Part shown: piece by piece, positions 43,491 through 50,941 of the stretch
Layout of the letters: every line of letters starts with the position of its first letter
How positions within the stretch are numbered: the stretch's first letter is position 1
From: Megalodesulfovibrio gigas DSM 1382 = ATCC 19364
Lineage (GTDB): Bacteria; Desulfobacterota; Desulfovibrionia; Desulfovibrionales; Desulfovibrionaceae
Assembly: GCF_000468495.1 (NCBI RefSeq)
Contig: NC_022444.1
Coordinates: forward strand, 132,231-196,230
Direction of reading: 5' to 3'
Length of the DNA: 64,000 nucleotides
The notes under the pieces: model-generated
What the model was told of the DNA's origin: nothing
The model's input: only the letters and a program-made list of their open reading frames with translations
Database searches by the model: none
Position numbers and translations under genes: made by a program

Positions 43491-43946
43491 TCAACTGCGC
43501 ACCAGCCGCACCGGACGGCGCGGCCGCACATCATCCCCGGCATCCACGGCCCCGGAGGCGTTCCAATCGTAACGGACACCTTCCTGCAGCACGCGGAGCA
43601 GCTCGGCTTCGTAGTCCTCACGGCAACGGGCGGCGTTGCGCTCGAAGCCGTCGGGCTCCGGCGAGGCGGCCCGGGCGGCATCGAAGAGCAGCTCCAGCGT
43701 CTTGAGCACGCAGCATCGCGTCAGCTGTGCGGGTTGCAATCGGGCAGGATCCAGGGGGTGCCGCCGCCAGTTCACCCCCCGTCGGGCTGCCTCCTGGCGG
43801 TGCCAGCGGCGGGCAAGATCCTCCAGCAGCAGGGCCGTGGCCCGTTCCCGCTGCCGATGGCAGCCCGGTTCTCCCGGAACAAGCAGGGACGGCGCGGCGG
43901 CAAAGGCCAGCTCGATATCCGCATCCGTGGCAAAGGTTGTCGTCAT
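43491..43946 (-). CDS. Head-tail connector-like protein (151 aa)
   Basis: 151 residues with an N-terminal ATDADIELAFAAAPSLLVPG and helices (RERATALLLEDLARRWHRQ; LTRCCVLKTLELLFDAARA). The start resembles head-tail connector proteins of the gp6/DUF1320 type, whose order right after the capsid gene it shares. The terminator-like hairpin upstream separates it from the coat gene. Identification is by position and helical layout only. Confidence 0.55.
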   Translation of the reverse strand: MTTTFATDADIELAFAAAPSLLVPGEPGCHRQRERATALLLEDLARRWHRQEAARRGVNWRRHPLDPARLQPAQLTRCCVLKTLELLFDAARAASPEPDGFERNAARCREDYEAELLRVLQEGVRYDWNASGAVDAGDDVRPRRPVRLVRS

Positions 43947-43996
43947 GCATGCCTCCCTGTGGCGTTGCGCCAGTCCTCATGCGGCTGAATGCGCTT

Positions 43997-44035
43997 CGGG
44001 GAAAAACCTTTCTCCAGAACGATTTTCCCCCGAGC
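43997..44035 (-). terminator. Hairpin between coat and connector genes
   Basis: GGGGAAAAACCTTTCTCCAGAACG...TTTTCCCCC is an imperfect member of the dispersed hairpin family, 21 bases after the coat stop. It could let the coat and scaffold genes be expressed more strongly than downstream genes. Confidence 0.5.
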
Positions 44036-44056
44036 GTTGTTCAACGGTACCCAGCC

Positions 44057-45211
44057 CTACCCCAGCACGCGGCAGGCCAGTTCCGGCCGCACCAGGGCCG
44101 CGCCGAAGAGGATGTCGTAACTCCAGCGGGTGCGCTTGTATTCGCGGGAGACCTCCAGCCGCAGGGACAGGCCGCTGACGGGATCGGTGACGGACTGGAT
44201 CATGGACCCCAGCCCCTCGGCGGCATCCACCAACGGGCGGTTGGCAAAGGCGATGGCATCCCGGTGGAAGGCCAGGTTCACGGCGTGGTTGCCCAGCACG
44301 GCCAGCGTCTCCCCGCCCGCAGTGGCCTGTTTGAGCCCGGCAGTCAGGCGCACCACGCCGTCGGCGCCGGCGGCGATGGTCACGGCGTCGGCCACGGCAT
44401 AGGTGGCGTCATCGTGCTCAATGGTCAGCAGGTCCCCTGCCTTCAGGGACAGGGCATTGGTCGCGCCACAGGTCACGGTCAGGGAGGTGGCGCCTGCAGC
44501 CGCCGCAGCACCGGCCTTGAGCACCGTGGGAGTGCCCGCGGTGCCGCCCACACTGCCGGCCACGTGCAGGGGCACGTTCTGATCCATGAACCAGTCGAAG
44601 CCCAGCTTGCGGGTGATGTCGCCCTCCTGGATGGTTTCGGCCGAGCCGGCAAAGGAGGCGTCCTGGAAGGCGCGCAGCATCAGCGCATTGGCTTCGGCGT
44701 CGGGATCCATGACGAAGCGGCGGTCGGTCTTGGGGGCGCTGGCCGAGGAGAGCACCTTGCGGGCCGCGGTGATGGCCGCGAGATCCGTGCCGAAGGGCGT
44801 GGTGCCGGCCGTGCCCACGGCCTGGGACACCCCGCCGTACAGACCCAGCAGGTAGGCATCCACGTAGTTGGCCAAAGCCTTGATGGCTTCCGCAGCCTGC
44901 ATGGGGATGGCCCCATCCATCACGGAGAGCATGTCTTTGTCCGTCAGATAGAACGGGGCTTCCCGCCACTGATCCATGGCGATGGGCACACTGGCGGCGG
45001 CCAGGCCGTCCAGGGCGGGGGCGGTGGCGGCGGGCTCCACGGCGGCGCTGCTCATGGCCGTGGGCACGGGCACGTCGATGACGGCGCCCTTGCGGGCTGC
45101 TTCCACGCCGAAATCGGCATTCACCAGCCGGGGCATCACGGAGTGCTGCCGCAGGGTGATGACGCCCTGGGCCAGAAGTTTGGGAGTGATGGCGGAAAGA
45201 TCGGTGGGCAT
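44057..45211 (-). CDS. Major capsid protein, P22 coat (gp5)-like
   Basis: 384 residues. The first 210 residues show the P22-type order: helical N-terminus (SAITPKLLAQGVITLRQHSV), an extended arm (GAVIDVPVPTAMSS), and a long helix (AAEAIKALANYVDAYLLGLY). Residues ~217-307 form an inserted beta domain (SLTVTCGATNALSLKAGDLL) comparable to the P22 I-domain. The C-terminal block (LVDAAEGLGSMIQS, KRTRWSYDILFGAALVRPEL) matches the end of the family. The upstream neighbour is a scaffold-like protein. This is the clearest capsid hallmark in the window. Confidence 0.85.
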   Translation of the reverse strand: MPTDLSAITPKLLAQGVITLRQHSVMPRLVNADFGVEAARKGAVIDVPVPTAMSSAAVEPAATAPALDGLAAASVPIAMDQWREAPFYLTDKDMLSVMDGAIPMQAAEAIKALANYVDAYLLGLYGGVSQAVGTAGTTPFGTDLAAITAARKVLSSASAPKTDRRFVMDPDAEANALMLRAFQDASFAGSAETIQEGDITRKLGFDWFMDQNVPLHVAGSVGGTAGTPTVLKAGAAAAAGATSLTVTCGATNALSLKAGDLLTIEHDDATYAVADAVTIAAGADGVVRLTAGLKQATAGGETLAVLGNHAVNLAFHRDAIAFANRPLVDAAEGLGSMIQSVTDPVSGLSLRLEVSREYKRTRWSYDILFGAALVRPELACRVLG

Positions 45212-45247
45212 TCGGAAATCTCCTTGCGGAAAAAGGGATGCAGGCGG

Positions 45248-45928
45248 TTAGCGGACGTTGACTTCGCCGCGGGCGATGGCTTCGAGATTGGCGGCGAAGG
45301 CCTTGGCGTCGTTGCGGGGGATGATCATCCCGGCGCGGGACTGGCGCTCGGCGTTGCCGGCCGCACCGGAGCCGGCATGGCTGGCCCGCAGGATGGCGTC
45401 GCGCTCGGGGTAGTACTGCATGATGTACAGCTCCAGGGCCTCCTCGGGGCCGGCCAGACGGGCGGGGTCTTCCCGGGACATGATGGCCGAGCCGTCCGGG
45501 GCATGGGCCACGGCCGTGGCCACGCCGTCCACCTCTTCCACGGTGAAGATGCGGCCGAAGACCTCCATGGCGATGGACGGCGGCAACACCGTTTTTTCAC
45601 GCAGAAACACCGAGTTGAGGATGACGTTGGAGACGAGCAGGGTTTTGAGCTGCTCGTCGCGGGCGGCCAGGGCGGCTTCCAGTTCCTTGATGCGGCCGGC
45701 CTGAATGGCCTGGGCTGGCTGGACGGGCTGGGCGGGGGACGGCAGGGACTCGGCAGGCACCCCGGGGGCGGGCGCAGCCGCCGGGGCTGCCGGAATTGCC
45801 GGGGGCGGGGTTGCCGAGACTGCCGGGATAGGCGCGGCAGCAGCCAACCGCTGCTCCAGCTGCTCCAGACGGGCCAGCAAGGCCGCCAGATCCGGGGCCG
45901 TCTGCGGTGCAGGGGAAAACTCGTGCAT
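45248..45928 (-). CDS. Phage scaffold-like protein (226 aa)
   Basis: 226 residues; the ATG at 45928 has AAGGAGG nine bases upstream. The N-terminus has a short coiled coil (LAALLARLEQLEQRLAAA), a Pro/Ala-rich linker (residues ~32-75), another coiled coil (RIKELEAALAARDEQLKTLL), and a C-terminal region with VFGRIFTVEEVDG and a YYPERD segment. The location just before the coat gene and this layout are typical of scaffolding proteins. No protease motif is seen. Confidence 0.7.
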   Translation of the reverse strand: MHEFSPAPQTAPDLAALLARLEQLEQRLAAAAPIPAVSATPPPAIPAAPAAAPAPGVPAESLPSPAQPVQPAQAIQAGRIKELEAALAARDEQLKTLLVSNVILNSVFLREKTVLPPSIAMEVFGRIFTVEEVDGVATAVAHAPDGSAIMSREDPARLAGPEEALELYIMQYYPERDAILRASHAGSGAAGNAERQSRAGMIIPRNDAKAFAANLEAIARGEVNVR

Positions 45929-45956
45929 GGGGATGATGCCTCCTTGAGCAAGGTTG

Positions 45957-46047
45957 CGAACACGTCTGCATCCACCATATCCGCGCCCTCCCCCTTGCGC
46001 AGGACGGAAACCCTTCCCCCCATGCCGACCCTGGCCGTGCCGCGCAT
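45957..46047 (-). pseudogene. Possible remnant of a truncated upstream phage gene
   Basis: Translation on the minus strand gives MGGRVSVLRKGEGADMVDADVFATLLKEASS before running into the scaffold region in another frame. Its composition is protein-like rather than shadow-like. It may be a fragment of a lost phage gene. Very tentative. Confidence 0.2.
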
Positions 46048-46133
46048 TGCCAGATGCAGCCGGATGCCGTAAAAGCATCACATGCCCGACCCATCCTGGC
46101 CACCGGGCAACCTTGCGGCATGGAGTCCGCCAC

Positions 46134-46973
46134 ATGGTGCATCGTCTGTCTGCCCTGGCCCTGTGCGCCGTTCTGCTCTGCGGCAGCCCGCCGCCGGCAT
46201 CCGCGACCCTGGCCCAACCCCTGAGTGAGCTGGAAAAGCAGGCCTTTGGGGAAAACTATCTGCTGCCCTCCCCGGCCGAAGTCTTCCTGGCCCTGGAAAA
46301 AGCCGGCCCCGTGGACTGGACAGCCATGGCCAGCTTCAATCCCCGGTACGACTACGCCGACAACGCCCTGCGCGCCCTGAACCTGGGCATTCGCGCCGCG
46401 GATGGCTTTCTGGCCATCCAGGCCCGGAACCACGACAAGCTCGGCAAGATGATCTCGGCCATCATGACCCTGGCCGAAGAGCTGCTGGTGGCGGAAACCA
46501 TCCTCAACAAGGGAAAATCCTTTGAGGATCTGGCCCGCAACGGCCAGTGGGAGGAGCTGCACGGCCAGTTGGACGCCCTGCGCGACGACGTGCTGCACGA
46601 AATGGAGCGCATGGGCGACAAGGACACCGCCCTGCTCGTCTCCACGGGCGGTTGGCTGGAAGGCTTGCGGGCTACGGCCAAGACCCTGGAAGAGCACTAT
46701 TCCGAGCGCGCCTCCACCCTGCTCTACCAGCCCAAGCTGCTGCGATACTTCCGCGCCCGCCTGAATGCCCTGCCCCCCCAGACCCGCAACGCCCCGGCGG
46801 TGGCGGCCATCCTCGGCCAGCTGGACGCCATGGAAGCCTGCCTGAATGTGGGCTACCGCATGCCCATCCCACAGGAAAACATCCGCCGCCTGGCTGCCAT
46901 CAGTGAACTCCTCGTCAGCAGCATTGAAAGCGGCGCTGGCGGCGGCAACTCGACCCTCGGGGGGTCCTCATGA
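46134..46973 (+). CDS. Exported helical protein of unknown function (279 aa)
   Basis: 279 residues with a Sec signal peptide (LSALALCAVLLCGSPPPASA) and a mostly helical mature part (DYADNALRALNLGIRAADGF, LAEELLVAETILNKGKSFED). The ATG at 46134 follows TGGAGTCC. Its stop overlaps the next gene by four bases (ATGA), so it starts a three-gene unit with a second exported protein and a large ABC transporter. The helical protein may be a periplasmic partner of that transporter. Family not recognised. Confidence 0.65.
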   Translation: MVHRLSALALCAVLLCGSPPPASATLAQPLSELEKQAFGENYLLPSPAEVFLALEKAGPVDWTAMASFNPRYDYADNALRALNLGIRAADGFLAIQARNHDKLGKMISAIMTLAEELLVAETILNKGKSFEDLARNGQWEELHGQLDALRDDVLHEMERMGDKDTALLVSTGGWLEGLRATAKTLEEHYSERASTLLYQPKLLRYFRARLNALPPQTRNAPAVAAILGQLDAMEACLNVGYRMPIPQENIRRLAAISELLVSSIESGAGGGNSTLGGSS

Positions 46974-47455
46974 GCCCGGCCCGTCTGGCGGTGTCCTGCT
47001 TGCTGACTGCGATTCTGGTCCTGATCGCAGTCTCCCTGCCCTGCGCCCAGCCTGCTGCGATCATGGATACGCCCGTCTCCATCCAGGGCCGCCCCCACAA
47101 CGAAGACATGCTGCGCTACGCCTTCGCAGTCGTCCGCTCCCTCAATGAGGACGGCTTCCAGATGCGCGAGTTGCAGAACGGCCGGCTTTTCAAGGGCCAG
47201 TCCTTCTATTATTCCACCCAGCTCTCCGCCGGGGTGGAGTATTATTTCTACGCCGCCGGCGACCCGGACCTGCACGCCATCGACCTTCGGCTCTATGACG
47301 AGCAATGGCAGCTGGTGACCGCAGACACCCGCCAGGGCAACACCGCCACCTTGCAATATCTCATCGAGTGGAGCGGGGCCTACCATCTGAAAGTGACCGT
47401 GATGGACTGCAACGACTACGGCGCCGAGTGGTTCCTCGTCTCCGGGTACAAGTAG
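46970..47455 (+). CDS. Exported beta-rich protein of unknown function (161 aa)
   Basis: 161 residues with a signal peptide ending near residue 26 (LIAVSLPCAQPAA). The mature part has YYSTQLSAGVEYYFYAAGDPDLHAIDLRLYDEQWQLV and ends SGYK, a pattern like secreted beta-sandwich domains. It overlaps the preceding gene by four bases and lies 21 bases before the transporter. Probably periplasmic and functionally linked to both. Confidence 0.65.
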   Translation: MSPARLAVSCLLTAILVLIAVSLPCAQPAAIMDTPVSIQGRPHNEDMLRYAFAVVRSLNEDGFQMRELQNGRLFKGQSFYYSTQLSAGVEYYFYAAGDPDLHAIDLRLYDEQWQLVTADTRQGNTATLQYLIEWSGAYHLKVTVMDCNDYGAEWFLVSGYK

Positions 47456-47476
47456 CCGCCCGCTCGCGGGGACTGC

Positions 47477-50400
47477 ATGACCTCCACGCCCCTCCCCGTT
47501 TCCAGCTCCGGCGCCGCACCCGCGCTTGCTTCCGCCCATGTTTTGCCGGATGCCGCCACCCGGCAGGCCCTGGAAAACAGCCTGGCCATGGAGGTGCTGC
47601 GGCTGTTCGCCTTCATCGCCGGGCCGCAGGGGCCGGCCAGCGCCGTCACCGCCCAGGAGCGGGCCTTCATTGTCGGCTTTTTCGAGACGTTTTTCCCGCG
47701 CGACGTCACCGCCTTTTTCCTGGCCCGCTTTGAGGAACGCCGCCGGGAACAGGCTGCCGCCGAAGGCGCATCCCCCCGCGAGACCACCGAGGCCTTTGCC
47801 CAGCGCCTGAACCAGCGCCTGGACTATCCGGAAAAGATCTTCTGCCTGCTCACCCTGTACGGCTTTCTGGCCTCGGACCGCACCCAGGAACTGCCCCTGC
47901 GGGCCGTGCGGTCCATTGCCGCCCTGCTGCGCATCGAAAACCGGGATCTGGCCTTCATCGAACACCACTTCGGCCTGGCCGAAGCCCCGGCGCGGGTCCT
48001 GGCCCGGTCCAACATCCTGGCCCTGAACATCACCGGCGACCCGGAAACCGCAGATGTGTACCTGCCCTTCCCGGGCCTGGATCTAGTGGTGTACAAGATC
48101 CAGACAACCTACTGCATCCACAAAAAAAATGACCTGTACAAGGTCACGGCCGAAGGCATCAACCTGCGGCACAACTTCTCCACCCGCATCTCCCAGCACG
48201 TGGGCCTGCACATTGAGGACCACTCCCTGCGCTACCACGACCTGTTGCTGCACTTCCGCAACAAGGTCCGCCCGCTGGAAGCCTCCCTGTACCTGGCCCA
48301 GCGCGGCGTGGAGCTGCGCATCACCCCCGAGCGGCCGGAAAACGCCCTGGCCCGGGTGGACATCCACGGCTCCCACATCATCCTCTCCGTGCTCAATGCC
48401 GAACAGGGCGTCATCACCCGCAACGGCCAGCCCGTGCACACCTGGCGGCATCTGACCCTCAACGACGTGGTCCACTGCAACGGCTTCCGCCTGGACCCGC
48501 GCGAACTCTTCTATTCCGTCAGCGGCAACCAGGAAGTGGCCCTGCCGGAAGACGCCCAGGACCAGGACCAGGAGGAACCCGGCCTGGTGGTGACCAACGA
48601 CATCAAGGGCGACATCTTCATCCAGGACGCCCTGCCAGACAAATGGACCGCCCGCCTCAGAAAGGAAGCCCACGGCTGGCGCTTCGTGCCCCTCACCTGC
48701 CCCTATCAGGCCTACGTGAACGGTCACGCCCGGGCCGGCAGCCTGCACCTGGCCCCCGGGCAGACGCTTTTCATCCACAATGCCTTCCTCACCCCCCAGG
48801 CAAACGGCCGCACCGTGCGCACCCGGCTCTTCAGCTTCCGCCATCTGGTGGCGGACCGGGTGACCTACCGCTTCGGCGACGGCGACCCCGCCCTGGATGA
48901 GATCAGTTTTTCGGTGGACTATGGGGAAATGGCGTGCATCATGGGCCCCAGCGGCTGCGGCAAGTCCACCCTGCTCAAGGCCCTGTGCGGCCTGCTCACC
49001 CCGGATTCAGGCACCGTGAAGCTGGACAGCTTCGACCTCCACCGCCAGTTCCCCCGCCTGCGGGACTACATCGGCTACGTGCCCCAGGAAGACTTGCTCC
49101 TGCCCAACCTCACGGTGTGGGAGAACCTGTACTACCACGCCCGGCTGCGATTCCCCGAACTCCCCCGGCCCGAAGTGGAAGCCCGCCTGGATGCCGTGCT
49201 GGCCTCCATCCGGCTGCGGGACAAAAAACACCAGCGCGTGGGAGCCCTGGAAGACGCCATGCTTTCCGGCGGCGAACGCAAGCGCCTGCACATCGGCCTG
49301 GAGCTGCTGGCCGGCGCGGCGGTGTATTTTCTGGACGAGCCCACCTCGGGCCTGTCCTCCTCGGATTCGGACAATATCATGGAATTGCTGGCGGATATCG
49401 CCCTGTCCGGCAAGATCGTGGTGGCCGTCATCCATCAGCCAAGCTCACGCATCTACAAGAGCTTCGACAAGGCCTGCATCCTGGACCACGGCGGCCGGCT
49501 GGCTTTCTTTGGCCCGCCTTCCCGGGCGCTGGAATACTTCCAGCATCACGATGTGCCCCTGGAAGAAGGCCTGCTGGGCGAGGTGGAATGCCCCCACTGC
49601 AAGCGCGTGCAGCCGGAAAGTCTGCTGCAGGTCATGGAGGAAAGCCTGCGGGACATTGACGGCGCGCTGCTGGGCGAACGTAAATACTCCCCCCTGTACT
49701 GGAAGCGCCGCTTCCGGCGCACGGTGGTCAGCTCCTGGGTGCGCAGTGTGCAGCTGCCCATGCAGCACGAGCTGCCCCCCGCCCGGGTACCCAGCAGCGC
49801 CGAACGCTGGACCCAGTTTCTCACCCTGGCCGGCCGCACCTTCCGCCACAAAATGCGCGACCGCGCCAACCTGGGCATCACCTTCCTGGCCGCCCCGCTG
49901 CTGGCCCTGGGGGCCGGCTTCATCATGAAGTACACCCCGGGCGCCGAGTATTCCCTGTACACCAACGACCTCTTTCCCTCTTTCCTCTTTGTGGCCGTCA
50001 TCTCCACCCTGTTCCTGTCCCTGACCAACAGCGTGGACGAGGTCATCGGCGACGGCGCGCTTTTTTTGCGCGAGCGCATGCTGCACATTCCGCGGCGCCT
50101 GTACCTGACGGCCAAGCTGCTGGTGCTGATGTGCTTTGCCGTGCTGCAGAACGTGCTGTTCGTGCTGTCGAGCTTTCTGATGCTCGAAGTGCGCGAGCTG
50201 TACTGGGAGTACGTGGTCGCCCTCACCTGCCTGTCCCTGTGCGGCGTGTCCCTGGGGCTGTGCATCTCCTCGGTGCCCAAGCTCTCTTCACGGGCAGCGC
50301 TCAATACCGCGCCCCTGGCCCTCATCCCGCAAATCATCCTGGGCGGTGCGCTCATCGAATACGAGCGCATGAACCGGGATCTGCGCTTTTCCGACAGTTC

Positions 50401-50941
50401 GCCCATCCCGGAGATCTGCCAGATCATGCCCTCGCGCTGGGCCTACGAAGGCCTGGTGGTGCTGCAGGAGACCCGCAACAGCTACGACACCACCCATGAC
50501 GCCATGGCTGCAGCCTTCAAAGCCTTCAAGTACAAGCGAGAGACCCTCATCCAGACTCGGGGCGAAGCCTGGTACGCAGCCCACGAAGCCCAGATGCAGC
50601 AGGATCTGGACAGTTTCCGCCAGTCCCGCAAACATCGCCATGGCAACAAGAACATTCATGACGCCGTGAGCCTCGGCGAGCAGCGCCGCAAGGACCTGGA
50701 CGCCGACGGACGGGCCGACGCCGCCCAGCCCCTCTTCGTGCGGGCCAAACCCGTGCCCGGCCTCCTGGCTTGGCTGCCAGGACTGGCGGAGCGGCAGATT
50801 CCCACCCCCATCTACAACATGCTTGTCTTGCTGTTTTTCTCGCTTGTCCTGCACCTGGCATCCCTGGGCCTGCTGCACTGGCGCGAAGCGCTGCTCACGG
50901 GCCGTTGGCGGCCAACCCGGCTGCTGCGCTGGAGGCGATGA
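47477..50941 (+). CDS. ABCG-type transporter fused to TerB- and FHA-like domains (1154 aa)
   Basis: Half-transporter with ATPase before membrane domain. Residues ~30-175 resemble a TerB-like helical domain; ~180-330 and ~355-460 look like two FHA-type beta domains. The ATPase has Walker A GPSGCGKSTLLK (~residue 491), signature LSGGERKRL (~597), Walker B VYFLDEPTSGLSS and an H-loop in VVAVIHQPSS. About six membrane helices follow from residue ~810 (ABC2_membrane). The fusion suggests phosphopeptide-controlled transport, although no kinase is nearby. Substrate unknown. Its last 47 bases overlap the end of the opposite-strand kinase gene. Confidence 0.85.
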   Translation: MTSTPLPVSSSGAAPALASAHVLPDAATRQALENSLAMEVLRLFAFIAGPQGPASAVTAQERAFIVGFFETFFPRDVTAFFLARFEERRREQAAAEGASPRETTEAFAQRLNQRLDYPEKIFCLLTLYGFLASDRTQELPLRAVRSIAALLRIENRDLAFIEHHFGLAEAPARVLARSNILALNITGDPETADVYLPFPGLDLVVYKIQTTYCIHKKNDLYKVTAEGINLRHNFSTRISQHVGLHIEDHSLRYHDLLLHFRNKVRPLEASLYLAQRGVELRITPERPENALARVDIHGSHIILSVLNAEQGVITRNGQPVHTWRHLTLNDVVHCNGFRLDPRELFYSVSGNQEVALPEDAQDQDQEEPGLVVTNDIKGDIFIQDALPDKWTARLRKEAHGWRFVPLTCPYQAYVNGHARAGSLHLAPGQTLFIHNAFLTPQANGRTVRTRLFSFRHLVADRVTYRFGDGDPALDEISFSVDYGEMACIMGPSGCGKSTLLKALCGLLTPDSGTVKLDSFDLHRQFPRLRDYIGYVPQEDLLLPNLTVWENLYYHARLRFPELPRPEVEARLDAVLASIRLRDKKHQRVGALEDAMLSGGERKRLHIGLELLAGAAVYFLDEPTSGLSSSDSDNIMELLADIALSGKIVVAVIHQPSSRIYKSFDKACILDHGGRLAFFGPPSRALEYFQHHDVPLEEGLLGEVECPHCKRVQPESLLQVMEESLRDIDGALLGERKYSPLYWKRRFRRTVVSSWVRSVQLPMQHELPPARVPSSAERWTQFLTLAGRTFRHKMRDRANLGITFLAAPLLALGAGFIMKYTPGAEYSLYTNDLFPSFLFVAVISTLFLSLTNSVDEVIGDGALFLRERMLHIPRRLYLTAKLLVLMCFAVLQNVLFVLSSFLMLEVRELYWEYVVALTCLSLCGVSLGLCISSVPKLSSRAALNTAPLALIPQIILGGALIEYERMNRDLRFSDSSPIPEICQIMPSRWAYEGLVVLQETRNSYDTTHDAMAAAFKAFKYKRETLIQTRGEAWYAAHEAQMQQDLDSFRQSRKHRHGNKNIHDAVSLGEQRRKDLDADGRADAAQPLFVRAKPVPGLLAWLPGLAERQIPTPIYNMLVLLFFSLVLHLASLGLLHWREALLTGRWRPTRLLRWRR

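Larger units (their letters stand above)
26545..45928 (-). mobile_element. Phage-derived structural gene cluster without packaging genes
   Basis: Almost continuous minus-strand array from a scaffold-like protein and P22-type coat protein through connector-like and large virion proteins to a collagen-like fibre. Most frames are intact and many junctions are 4-base overlaps. Not visible: terminase, portal, tape measure, integrase, repressor and lysis genes. Ordinary genes start 206 bases beyond the coat end. Base composition of most genes resembles the chromosome, suggesting long residence. It could be a remnant prophage, a gene-transfer-agent-like locus, or part of a split element. Confidence 0.75.
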
